The translations under genes and the position numbers were made by a program. A stretch of 64,000 nt of DNA from Tyzzerella sp. (GTDB lineage Bacteria; Bacillota; Clostridia; Lachnospirales; Lachnospiraceae), in assembly GCA_017465565.1 (NCBI GenBank), contig JAFTWA010000014.1:26441-90440 (forward strand). Reading direction: 5' to 3'. Below are positions 54,831-63,310 of this stretch, in pieces; position 1 is the stretch's first letter; each line of letters begins with the position of its first letter. The notes beneath the pieces were generated by a model. The model worked only from the letters and a program-made list of their open reading frames with translations, searched no databases and was not told the origin of the DNA.

Positions 54831-55991
54831 TTACTTCTTCAAGCCGTCTCCCTTGAGACCTTCCTGTGCAAGCATTGTATTCAATACCGAAATATCTGAA
54901 GATACATCCCAAGCCGCATGCTGGAACAAACTGTCTAAGAGTTTCTCAAAGGCTGTATTCAGCGTATCCAGGGTTGCTTCAATCTCTCTCTTTGCAGTCT
55001 GAATATTTTCACCGCCTATTGGCTGCGCATCCATCTCTGCATACGCTTCTAAAAGTTTCACTGTGGTCGGCAAATAATATTCCATCAGCTTTCGAATATC
55101 TGAAACCAATGCTGGATTCTGCTCCACGCGGTCAAAAATCTTATCCACAACCATTTCCAAGTTATAAATCTTTGCAGAAATCTCTTCTCCCGGAATTGCA
55201 TCGTTACATTCACGAATCTTCTTAACGTATGCATCTCCCTGCTCGATAACCTTCTGCACTTCTGGAGACAAGCCTTGGCGGCTCTCTGCCTGTCTCTGCG
55301 CTGCATTTAGTCTCTGTTCTTCTTCCTTGCGCTGTAAATCCCTTTGGTGCTCTAACTGTTTATATTGCTCATACATTTGATTTGTCACAATCAGACATGT
55401 CTTTTGTCTGTCCAAATGCCCTTGCTTAAACCAGCCCTTGTTAATCATCTTTTCAACATCTTTTACAACAAACTTTTCAGACTTCTGTACTCTCGCTGCC
55501 ATGTCAGAAATATTACAAAACTCGGCTGCACCGATTTCTTTTATATATTTGTTAAAACGATTAATTCTCGTTAACAGCGTAGAGCCCTTGTATGCCATAA
55601 ATAAAAATCCGATTGTCATTGGCAGCATAATAACCGCATATACAATTGCTGCAATCAATTCTCCAGTAAAAATCGTACCAAGAATTCCTATCAATGTGAG
55701 CAATGCCATAAATCCACCTACGGTATAACCGAAGATTATAAATAAAATTGCCATCACCTTCGAAGAACTCTTCACACCAAACAATTCTCGATTCCTCCCC
55801 GCGAAACCTTGTGGTCTGTAAGCAGTCTGCTGATTCTTCACATTATTTACATTGCGTGCCACCCAATCTGTCGCCTGATTCACTGTATTCGTAATTGTCT
55901 GATTTAATCTATCATAATTGCCATATTCCACGGCATCCTGTATGGTTCTCCGGATATCCTCTCCGAAGCGTTCCCAGTCATGACTGTTCAT
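54831..55991 (-). CDS. XpaC-family membrane protein
   Basis: 386 aa from ATG 55991. An N-terminal helical segment is followed by two or three TM helices (about 78-140; IFGYTVGGFMALLTLIGILG). A charged cytoplasmic coiled coil with EEEQRLNAAQRQAESRQ follows, and a helical C-terminal part. The annotation tradition calls these 5-bromo-4-chloroindolyl phosphate hydrolysis proteins. True role is unclear; they travel with TelA. Confidence 0.85.
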   Translation of the reverse strand: MNSHDWERFGEDIRRTIQDAVEYGNYDRLNQTITNTVNQATDWVARNVNNVKNQQTAYRPQGFAGRNRELFGVKSSSKVMAILFIIFGYTVGGFMALLTLIGILGTIFTGELIAAIVYAVIMLPMTIGFLFMAYKGSTLLTRINRFNKYIKEIGAAEFCNISDMAARVQKSEKFVVKDVEKMINKGWFKQGHLDRQKTCLIVTNQMYEQYKQLEHQRDLQRKEEEQRLNAAQRQAESRQGLSPEVQKVIEQGDAYVKKIRECNDAIPGEEISAKIYNLEMVVDKIFDRVEQNPALVSDIRKLMEYYLPTTVKLLEAYAEMDAQPIGGENIQTAKREIEATLDTLNTAFEKLLDSLFQHAAWDVSSDISVLNTMLAQEGLKGDGLKK

Positions 55992-56099
55992 TCTATCGTC
56001 CTGCCTTTCCTTGGCATATCTCTGTTCACCAATATATTTTATTGTATCACAACTTCTTTTCTCCTGCACCTGAAACTTCAATTTTCCCATCAAATAAAA

Positions 56100-56128
56100 A
56101 TGGGCTGCAGAATTTATCTACAACCCAT
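56100..56128 (-). terminator. Terminator of the second two-component operon
   Basis: 11-bp stem ATGGGTTGTAG / CTGCAGCCCAT (G-U pairs), 7-nt loop, TTTTTATTT tail on the minus strand. Confidence 0.8.
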
Positions 56129-56148
56129 CTTTTCGGGGATTACAAAAT

Positions 56149-57378
56149 TTACGATTTTGGAAATTCCAAATATGCTTTAAACTGGTCACAATCAATTCGA
56201 ATATCAAATTCTCCGCCCAAAGTCTTGGCATAAGTACTCACAATTGCCAGTCCAAGTCCATTTCCGTCTGTACTACGTGCTTTATCTGCCCTTGCAAAGC
56301 GCTCTAAAATGTCCTCCTTCTCAAAATCCATAAAATAACTGGCAGTATTAACAATCTCCATGCAGAGTTTCGCTCCTTCCTTCATATAGGTTTTTACAAA
56401 CACTCTGGTGCCCTTGGCAGAATACTTCAAAGTATTCTCGATAAGATTTTGACAGATTCGATAGAAATACATATTGTCGGTAATTAGCTCCGTATTTTCC
56501 TCTGTAAATTGCGTCACAAAATCCAGCCCACTCTCCTCAACCCTGTCTTTCATATCTGCAAGAATCTGCTCAAGCAGGCGGTTCACTTCGAACTTTTCCA
56601 TGTGGAGTTCCACATTTCCACTGCTCGCTTTTGCCAGAGAAAAGAGACTTCCTATCATTTCTTTTAACTTGTCAGCCCTCTCAGAAATCACTTCCACATA
56701 GTCGCGAACCACATCACTCAGTTCCTCTTTCTTCATCAGTTCAAGATATCCTACTATGGAAGTCAGTGGAGTCTTTAAATCATGAGAAACATTCGTAATC
56801 AAATCAATACGCAGCTGGTCGCTTCTCGAAACCTTTTCCAGACTCTTTCTCTCAATCTCCAGGGCTTCCTCGATTCTTTTCTGTGTGATTTCCGCCATCA
56901 TTCCCATGAGTTCATTCATTTTCTCATCAGCCAATTGAAGTAATACTATCTGACAAACAATGAATTCCACTAGAACAACAATCAATATATATTGCGCTAT
57001 CCACCACTTTCCCTTGAAAATGTCAATGTATACATATGCCAAAAGGGCTGTTGCTGCTCCTATTAGCACAAGCCGCTTTTCCATGAGAATACATTTCCCG
57101 AGCCATTCATGGTAAAAGTTCGTCTGCTCTGGCTTCCAGTCTCTATACTTTTTCTCCCACGCACTTTTCATCAAAATAACTAACCCAGCCGCAAGCAGTG
57201 CACTTACTAAAGCAAGATACAACCGTTCTTCATAATAACCGAAAGTCTCATATCTTTCCACATAGTTTATAATCAAAACAATACTGATTCCTGAAGCAAA
57301 TCCGCCCAAAACAATCCTCGTCTGGCTATCAAGTTTTCCCCCTACATTTTTAATTAAATTTTTCCATTTTGTAACCAA
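56149..57378 (-). CDS. Sensor histidine kinase (four-TM type)
   Basis: 409 aa. Four TM helices in the first 150 residues and almost no extracellular loop, so it senses within the membrane. HisKA motif with His near residue 199 (NVSHDLKTPLTSIVGY). ATPase: QNLIENTLKYS and GNGLGLAIV; the usual DNGxG box reads VNTASYFM, as in VanS-like kinases. The start is uncertain: TTG 57378 lies inside the regulator gene (29-nt overlap) and no better ATG was found. Confidence 0.88.
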   Translation of the reverse strand: MVTKWKNLIKNVGGKLDSQTRIVLGGFASGISIVLIINYVERYETFGYYEERLYLALVSALLAAGLVILMKSAWEKKYRDWKPEQTNFYHEWLGKCILMEKRLVLIGAATALLAYVYIDIFKGKWWIAQYILIVVLVEFIVCQIVLLQLADEKMNELMGMMAEITQKRIEEALEIERKSLEKVSRSDQLRIDLITNVSHDLKTPLTSIVGYLELMKKEELSDVVRDYVEVISERADKLKEMIGSLFSLAKASSGNVELHMEKFEVNRLLEQILADMKDRVEESGLDFVTQFTEENTELITDNMYFYRICQNLIENTLKYSAKGTRVFVKTYMKEGAKLCMEIVNTASYFMDFEKEDILERFARADKARSTDGNGLGLAIVSTYAKTLGGEFDIRIDCDQFKAYLEFPKS

Positions 57379-58060
57379 TTCCCCACACCACCTTTACATA
57401 TCTTGGTTTTTTTGCATCTATCTCAATCTTCTCGCGGATGTGCCGGATATGCACCATGACTGTATTTTCCACCGAATAGTCTGCAACCTCATTCCACACA
57501 TTTTCGTAAATCTGCTCCGCTGAAAAGACCTGACCCAAATGTTCCATCAAAAACTCCAAAATCTTATACTCCGTAGCTGTTAATTTGATTTCCTCACCTT
57601 CGACCAAAATCAACTTCTGCTTTTTGTCCAAAACCAGACCACCATTAATAATTTTTTCCTCCGTTATATTTTGGACTTCACCGCCCCACACTCGGAATCT
57701 ACGCAAATGTGCTTTGACTCTGGCAATCAGCTCCGCTGGATTATATGGCTTTTCAATATAATCGTCAGCCCCCAAAGTCAATCCAGAAATCTTATCACTC
57801 TCCTCCGTCTTCGCCGACAGAATAATAATAGGTATTCTAGAATTTTCCCTCACCTTCATAAGTGCAGAGAGGCCATTCATCTTGGGCATCATCACATCCA
57901 GTAAAATCAAATCAATTTTGTTATCCTCCACTGCTTTCAACGCTTCCATCCCATCATAAGCCTTCACGACCTCGTAACCTTCGTATTTCAACAGCCCGCT
58001 GATTGAATAAACAATCTCCTTATTATCATCTACAACTAAAATGGTTTCTTTTTCCTTCAC
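57350..58060 (-). CDS. OmpR/VanR-type response regulator
   Basis: 236 aa. Receiver with phospho-acceptor Asp55 in LILLDVMMP and Lys in DDYIEKPYNPAELIAR. A winged helix carries LTATEYKILEFLMEHLGQVFSAEQI and MVHIRHIREKI. First gene of the two-component pair. The pairing with a four-TM kinase suggests an envelope or antibiotic stress sensor (inference). Confidence 0.95.
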   Translation of the reverse strand: MKEKETILVVDDNKEIVYSISGLLKYEGYEVVKAYDGMEALKAVEDNKIDLILLDVMMPKMNGLSALMKVRENSRIPIIILSAKTEESDKISGLTLGADDYIEKPYNPAELIARVKAHLRRFRVWGGEVQNITEEKIINGGLVLDKKQKLILVEGEEIKLTATEYKILEFLMEHLGQVFSAEQIYENVWNEVADYSVENTVMVHIRHIREKIEIDAKKPRYVKVVWGIGYKMEKFN

Positions 58061-58116
58061 TTATCTCCCACGCTTTCCTTTGTTCTATGTATTGACTATA
58101 CTACATATAAAATAAA

Positions 58117-58153
58117 AAAAGCTAAGATATTTCTTAAAAATTTCTTAGCTTTT
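58117..58153 (-). terminator. Terminator of the unrecognised membrane-protein gene
   Basis: Stem AAAAGCTAAGA / TCTTAGCTTTT with a 15-nt A/T-rich loop and a T-run on the minus strand. It lies 100 bp past the stop at 58255 and just upstream of the response-regulator gene. Confidence 0.7.
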
Positions 58154-58254
58154 CACTATCTTTTCAACCAATCAACATCTCATCCAGTTTTCTTGTGGCA
58201 TCTTGTTATTATCTGGATGAATAACGTATAACCGAATATACGAAGGTTTATTTT

Positions 58255-59076
58255 TTAATTAGAATCAGCTTCCCATGTTAAAGAATTGAATGTTTTACTA
58301 ATATATTTAGTTGGTACTAATGTAATTTCATCGATATTGCTAGTATTTATGTTAGAACCAGGAGTAAATGGAATTCCGTGAGCAATCACCTGTGTGCCAT
58401 TTTTCCCCTCACAATCAAAGGAATAACCTTTTACTGAATAAGAGGCATCAATATCCTTAATTGCACATTTAATTGTTCCAACTTGATTCGAGTCTTTTGG
58501 TTCGTAGAGAATATCATAGACGCCCGCCGGGAAATCTTCACCTGCTATAGATACATCCGAAACAATAGGAATATCAGAATATGTAACTTCTATTGGATCA
58601 AAACTTGTGTTCTCAACATCATTTGAGTAAAAGATAAAACTAGTCTGAGGTTCAATATTCAGAAGTTCTCCCTCTTCTAACGTAATATTTTTGATTCTCT
58701 TTTTTAAAGACACGCTTCTACCAAATGCATTAATACCAAAATAAGGTTGTTTTAGAATATCTTTTTCTCTTTTTTCATCGTCGTATACATAGTATTTTTT
58801 TTGAAAATAAATATAAGAATCTTCCACATTGTATATACTAAATTCTGCTTCTTTACCATCTTCTAATTGTACAACATAAGTACCAGCTGGAAGATGTACA
58901 CCTACTTCATAAAATCCTGGTCTTAAAGTGTAGCTATATTCATAGTCATCCAAGCTTGTAAACCGATCTTTAAAAAAGAAAGACATTAAAATGATCAAAA
59001 TAGGGATAAGTCCCAGAAGACAAATAGATAGGAGCACTTTAAGAACAATATCTGTTTTTGATTTATTTTCATTCAT
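58255..59076 (-). CDS. Membrane-anchored protein of unknown function
   Basis: 273 aa. A short cytoplasmic start (MNENKSKTD), one TM helix (about 10-34) and an extracellular beta-rich region. Two related halves are visible: LRPGFYEVGVHLPAGTYVVQLED (about 51-73) and VSIAGEDFPAGVYDILYEP further on. Both have the xxxLPAGxYxxxxE pattern, suggesting two copies of a small beta-sandwich. I recognise no family. It is transcribed alone toward the two-component system, separated from it by a terminator. Confidence 0.7.
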   Translation of the reverse strand: MNENKSKTDIVLKVLLSICLLGLIPILIILMSFFFKDRFTSLDDYEYSYTLRPGFYEVGVHLPAGTYVVQLEDGKEAEFSIYNVEDSYIYFQKKYYVYDDEKREKDILKQPYFGINAFGRSVSLKKRIKNITLEEGELLNIEPQTSFIFYSNDVENTSFDPIEVTYSDIPIVSDVSIAGEDFPAGVYDILYEPKDSNQVGTIKCAIKDIDASYSVKGYSFDCEGKNGTQVIAHGIPFTPGSNINTSNIDEITLVPTKYISKTFNSLTWEADSN

Positions 59077-59097
59077 ATCCTCATCCTCCTTTATGAT

Positions 59098-59228
59098 ATA
59101 ATAATTATACCACTTCTCTTACTCAAGTTCCATCTTGTATTTCTACTTGGTCTATTTATTCTCGGCAGTTCGCCATGATTCCAAGTACTTTTAACTTATT
59201 AATCAATTTTACAAAGGAGGAGTTTGCT
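59098..59228 (+). repeat. Shared leader of the Rpn copies (copy 1)
   Basis: This leader, ending in the AAAGGAGGAG ribosome-binding site, is repeated almost base for base at 63111-63310. Copy 1 lacks 80 bp that copy 2 has (63152-63231), with TTCT at both edges of the missing piece. Confidence 0.75.
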
Positions 59229-59580
59229 ATGCAAAACAATCAAGTCAAGAAAGTCGAGAATAAACATAACTGGACTGACCGTTCTTTATCTTATCTGTGC
59301 CGTTCATTTGACCAGCTCTATCGAGGCCAAAAGTATGACGAAGCACTTCCTGTCATCCACATCGAATTTTTGGACTACACACTTTTCCCAGACGCTCCCG
59401 AATTTTACGCAACTAATATGTTGATGAATGTGAGAAATCGATTATTGGGCTCGTCTTTTCAAAGCCAAGACGTGGGAGGAATTAAAGATGCTAGCAGAAA
59501 AGAATGAATATTTGCAAGAAGAGAATTCTGCCAAAGATGCATATATTGCTGAATTAGAGGCTATGCTTGCAAAGAGATAA
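59229..59580 (+). pseudogene. Rpn-family nuclease, copy 1, multiply deleted
   Basis: The ATG (59229) and the downstream stretch VENKHNWTDRSLSYLCRSFD match the intact copy at 63311. The first ~85 residues are almost all gone, and a further 89-bp deletion shifts the frame at about 59440. The true C-terminus is readable in the shifted frame (KTWEELKMLAEKNEYLQEEN ... AMLAKR, stop 59578-59580). The remaining 110-codon ORF from 59175 is not a real gene. Confidence 0.85.
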
Positions 59581-59632
59581 AGAATATATTTTGAAATAAA
59601 AGTACTTGTTTACCGGGTATCCATATAATAGT

Positions 59633-59658
59633 AAAAGCCAAGCTGCAGCTTGGCTTTT
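59633..59658. terminator. Bidirectional terminator between the Rpn remnant and the tautomerase gene
   Basis: 26-bp perfect palindrome AAAAGCCAAGCTG / CAGCTTGGCTTTT, flanked by A and T tracts. Confidence 0.8.
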
Positions 59659-59743
59659 ATTGTTGTTCACACCACATAACATGGCAGTTATGTATGGAAC
59701 TGCTCCTTATTCATTTGCTAAATTGGAATTTGTCGCTCTAATA

Positions 59744-59962
59744 CTATGCTTTATATACTTCTCCCGCAAACAGTTCCTCTTTGTTTACGTTAGACTCGAT
59801 TTCGCTGTTCCAATTCTCTGGCTTTACATCGTGAATTGCTACTGACAGATGTTCCTTAGCACATCCAAGTTCATTCATCATTGTTTTCACGATTGCTTCT
59901 GCAATCTTCTTCTTAGTTTCATCATCTCTTCCTGCAAACATGTCAATTGTAATATGTGGCAT
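59744..59962 (-). CDS. 4-Oxalocrotonate tautomerase-family protein
   Basis: 72-aa small tautomerase. The catalytic Pro is residue 2 before Met removal (MPHITIDMFAGRDDETKKK). Length fits the ~62-76-aa hexameric subunits. It moves protons in keto-enol substrates. It lies 38 bp downstream of the proline racemase gene, so a combined pathway is plausible but not known to me. Confidence 0.88.
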   Translation of the reverse strand: MPHITIDMFAGRDDETKKKIAEAIVKTMMNELGCAKEHLSVAIHDVKPENWNSEIESNVNKEELFAGEVYKA

Positions 59963-60000
59963 AATATTCCCCTTTCATATGCATATGTCTAATTTAATTT

Positions 60001-61023
60001 TTACATTCCTAAAATAAATCCATCTTTAAATGGATCATCTGGATCTATAAACCAACAGTTATATCCATCAATATATGCGCCTCCAGTTATGATTGGAACG
60101 ATAGCATCAAAACTACCAACTTTGGTTGTACGATCAATTCTGCAAGTGAATTTACATCCCAAAATACTGTAATATTCAAAGGTGTCACCCTGAGCAATCT
60201 CACCTGCAGCATATTTCTTGGCAGCCATTGCGTTCGTTCCTGTTCCACATGGTGAACGATCCACCTGACCTTCTCCAAACACAGCCATATTTACAATTTT
60301 ACCATCTGACTGTTTTTGATAAAAATCAATTACGTCAATCGTATGAATATCTAGTTCAGGATGAGAAACTTCTACTTCCTGATTCAACGTACGCATGATC
60401 TTCATTCCAATTTCCGTGTACACAGGTGCATTCTTCCCATTCAGTTCTATACTGAACTGTTCTGCATCTACCAATGCACAAAAGCTGCCGCTGAACTCAA
60501 TGTCATACATAATAGAACCATAACCTTCAATTTCTATAGATAATCCTTCACGGTAAGCAAAAGTAGGAACATTCTCGAGATCCGCAGATATCGCTTTGCC
60601 ATTCTTAACATTTACTTTGATTGAAACCATTCCAGCAGGCGCGTCAAAAATAACGTGTGTTACAGGTTCTTGCATTTCCACAAGCCCAGCCTCTGTGACA
60701 GCAACCGCAGCTGCAATAGCTCCATGACCACACATATTAACGACTCCTCCGCTCTCTAGGAATAGAACTCCAAAATCAGCTTCCTCATGTACTGGTTCAA
60801 CTAGTGCTACGCAGAGCATATCCTTATGGCCACGTGGTTCAAAACACAATGAAGTTCTGATATAGTCACAGTTTTCCATGAAGAACTGCTTTTTCTCCAT
60901 CATGGTTGCACCTTCGATATCTGGTATTCCACTCAGGATGATTCTTGCAGGCTCACCATCAGTATGAGCTTCAAGAACTCTGAATTCTTCATATTTATTA
61001 TGAAATTCAGGTGTCAGATTCAT
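60001..61023 (-). CDS. Proline racemase / hydroxyproline epimerase family protein
   Basis: 340-aa PLP-independent racemase. Both catalytic cysteines are present: Cys98 in VNMCGHGAI and Cys259 in RSPCGTGT. This favours racemase or epimerase chemistry over the trans-3-hydroxyproline dehydratase subtype, where one Cys is replaced. The substrate (proline, hydroxyproline) is undecided. AGGGAGG lies upstream of ATG 61023. Downstream is the tautomerase gene; upstream is a CdaR-like regulator gene in the same direction. Confidence 0.92.
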   Translation of the reverse strand: MNLTPEFHNKYEEFRVLEAHTDGEPARIILSGIPDIEGATMMEKKQFFMENCDYIRTSLCFEPRGHKDMLCVALVEPVHEEADFGVLFLESGGVVNMCGHGAIAAAVAVTEAGLVEMQEPVTHVIFDAPAGMVSIKVNVKNGKAISADLENVPTFAYREGLSIEIEGYGSIMYDIEFSGSFCALVDAEQFSIELNGKNAPVYTEIGMKIMRTLNQEVEVSHPELDIHTIDVIDFYQKQSDGKIVNMAVFGEGQVDRSPCGTGTNAMAAKKYAAGEIAQGDTFEYYSILGCKFTCRIDRTTKVGSFDAIVPIITGGAYIDGYNCWFIDPDDPFKDGFILGM

Positions 61024-61155
61024 AGTATGTCCTCCCTTTCAGTTCAAAATAATTTCTCCTTCATTATATCATTATTTTTAAATTATTTTATATATTACTC
61101 ATAACATATTTTTCTTCAAAAAATATTACAAGTAACATTTCATCCATATAAATGA

Positions 61156-61178
61156 AGACAGGAAATATATTCCTGTCT
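61156..61178 (-). terminator. Terminator of the CdaR-like gene
   Basis: 9-bp perfect stem AGACAGGAA / TTCCTGTCT with a 5-nt loop, 13 bp past the stop at 61192. It separates the regulator from the racemase gene. Confidence 0.7.
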
Positions 61179-61191
61179 CCCAAGTAATTTC

Positions 61192-62361
61192 TCATTCGTT
61201 TTCTAACCGATTCCGCTTTTTTGATTCCACAAGAGCGAGACTCGACCTTTGTTCTATATAAAAAACCAATGCCATGTACAACAATGCTGAATAATTCGGT
61301 TTTCTCACATCACATCCTGTAACTTCTTCCAGTTTTTTTATCTTGTTCTGCAGTGTGTTTTTATGCATATGAAGCAAATCTGCCCCTTTTTGAATGGATC
61401 CATCCACAGAATAATAAACTTTCAATATTTCCATCCAGGAATCTAGCTCTTCATAACCACATCCTGGGAAAATTTTTCGTATGTAATCCTCCTTTATTTT
61501 TTCCGGTATTCCTACAACAAAGAGCTCCAATCCCAGATCATCATACCAACTAATCCTATTCTTAGAAAGTCTCGTCGCTCTCCACGCCTTATCTGCCTGC
61601 AGATAAGCAATATGTATATCTTCAGAATTTCCATCTATTCCAATAGCAATCTCCAATGAATATGATTGCTTCGCTAAACTTTTAAAATACTGTGCTGTCT
61701 GTATCATTTCTCTGTCATTTTTCTGACTAAAAAGAACGATCCTTCTTCCAACATTACGTAAAACTATACTATCTCGAAATACGGAATCACAAAATTTCTC
61801 AAACTGCTCCTGTTTTTCCCGAAGTAAACAGCTTTTCGTACTTCGTTGTTCATCTATAGAACTTATAATCATAATCCTGTATGCCTGCGTAATGTCAATG
61901 CCCACTTCTAGTCCACGCGCTATCTGCACTTCTTTGTTTTCACTGTCTTCATTTAATATCCACTCTTCTAAAAAGAGCTCTTTCATACGAGCATGTTCTT
62001 TTTTTGCCCGTTCTTCATCTAATTCGTTAAGCAAAAGTTCTGTCATCTTTTTTACAATATTTCCATATTTGTAAATGCATTCTTGATTACCACTAATACC
62101 TATAACTCCTACTGTTTTTGTATTGCAATGAACAGGGAAATAAAGTCCCGAAAAAACTCCTTCCCCCACACTCTCTGATGAAACGTATATTTCAGTAAGA
62201 TTATTATCTATAATTTCTTTTCCCACAATATGATATTTTCCAATATGATGTCCAATCGTACTAGCGATAACATATCCGTTCACATCAATGAAAGCCACAT
62301 CACCTTCAATTATTTTACTTGTTTCCGTTACCATTTCCTGTACTTGCTTCAAAAGTCTCAT
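61192..62361 (-). CDS. CdaR/PucR-family transcriptional regulator
   Basis: 389 aa. An N-terminal sugar-diacid-recognition-type sensor (GDVAFIDVNGYVIASTIGHHIG, GVIGISGNQE) and a GGDEF-like middle region. The C-terminal helix-turn-helix carries the PucR HTH_30 signature QKGADLLHMHKNTLQNKIKKLEE. It probably activates the adjacent racemase-tautomerase genes; CdaR proteins usually sense sugar acids or purine products, so the effector here is open. Confidence 0.9.
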   Translation of the reverse strand: MRLLKQVQEMVTETSKIIEGDVAFIDVNGYVIASTIGHHIGKYHIVGKEIIDNNLTEIYVSSESVGEGVFSGLYFPVHCNTKTVGVIGISGNQECIYKYGNIVKKMTELLLNELDEERAKKEHARMKELFLEEWILNEDSENKEVQIARGLEVGIDITQAYRIMIISSIDEQRSTKSCLLREKQEQFEKFCDSVFRDSIVLRNVGRRIVLFSQKNDREMIQTAQYFKSLAKQSYSLEIAIGIDGNSEDIHIAYLQADKAWRATRLSKNRISWYDDLGLELFVVGIPEKIKEDYIRKIFPGCGYEELDSWMEILKVYYSVDGSIQKGADLLHMHKNTLQNKIKKLEEVTGCDVRKPNYSALLYMALVFYIEQRSSLALVESKKRNRLENE

Positions 62362-62414
62362 ACCTAATCTCCTTCACAAAAACATATGTGAATAATATAT
62401 CATAATCCACATTT

Positions 62415-62441
62415 AAAAAGTAGAGAGTACAAGTACTCTAC
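62415..62441 (-). terminator. Terminator of the HXXEE gene
   Basis: Stem GTAGAGTAC / GTACTCTCTAC (one bulged pair) followed by five T on the minus strand, 24 bp past the stop at 62465. Confidence 0.75.
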
Positions 62442-62464
62442 AAATTATAATTTGTGTGCATTAT

Positions 62465-63079
62465 TTATCTTCTGTTTCCCACTACACGAGCCATTGCCAT
62501 TTTTCTAAAATCAACAAAAGTAAGGCCTACTGTTTTCAGGAAGAATTGTTCCATAATTATAAATCCAAGTAAGGCAAGTACAAAACCAATAACCCATTGC
62601 CAAACCAGTAAACCACCCACTTTGTTAATTTGTATTATAATAAAAATCGAGTAACAAAACATCAAGATTCCCGTAATCATTCCAGGCGTATAAGGTTTCT
62701 TCAGCTTATGTATTTTGATACCAGCAACATGAATAACGCCTTCAAAAAGTCCAAGTCCCAACGGAATAAGCACAAGGAAGGTTATATCTTGCAAGACAAA
62801 AGGAATGAGCAACATAATCAAAATATATATTGCAACAGGCAGATGCATTCTTGATTCACTTACATTAATTTCAATTCCAAAACCACCAAAAAACAAGTCA
62901 TAAAATCCACCTGGAAACTTTGATTCTTCCCATTCATGTAGAGTATATAATACCATAAATCCAAGCAGCGCCTTACCTGAAAGTGTTAAATTATTCCATA
63001 AGAAAAGACCCACACTAAATACAATTGTTAAAATGACCGTCATAATTTCGAGATTATAATTGTATATCCATTTTTTCAT
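62465..63079 (-). CDS. HXXEE-domain membrane protein
   Basis: 204 aa from ATG 63079 (GAAGGT upstream). About six TM helices. His48-x-x-Glu51-Glu52 in LHEWEESKFPGGF is the motif that names the family; further conserved-looking His residues lie in MHLPVAIY and IHVAGIKIH. These His and Glu residues in TM segments suggest a membrane metal-dependent enzyme, but the family's role is unknown. The gene is separated from CdaR by a terminator. Confidence 0.85.
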   Translation of the reverse strand: MKKWIYNYNLEIMTVILTIVFSVGLFLWNNLTLSGKALLGFMVLYTLHEWEESKFPGGFYDLFFGGFGIEINVSESRMHLPVAIYILIMLLIPFVLQDITFLVLIPLGLGLFEGVIHVAGIKIHKLKKPYTPGMITGILMFCYSIFIIIQINKVGGLLVWQWVIGFVLALLGFIIMEQFFLKTVGLTFVDFRKMAMARVVGNRR

Positions 63080-63110
63080 TTGTACTACCTTCACAATTCA
63101 AATTTGTTGA

Positions 63111-63310
63111 AATAATTATACCACTTCTCTTAATCAAGTTCCATCTTGCATTTCTCATAATACAATGTTATTCTGACTATACGCAAATTTTAACACAATA
63201 TTCTGTTCGTGTGATTTGCAATTCTACTTGGTCTATTTATTCTCGGCAGTTCGCCATGATTCCAAGTACTTTTAACTTATTAATCAATTTTACAAAGGAG
63301 GAGTTTGCCT
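63111..63310 (+). repeat. Shared leader of the Rpn copies (copy 2, longer)
   Basis: Same as 59098-59228 plus 80 bp (63152-63231). It ends in CAAAGGAGGAG, the Rpn ribosome-binding site. The 231-bp gap 63080-63310 holds nothing else I can see. Confidence 0.75.

Noticed and set aside
59175-59507. 110-codon ORF as a real small protein
   Set aside because: It is the out-of-frame reading through a deleted Rpn copy; the intact homologue at 63311 shows the true frame and length.
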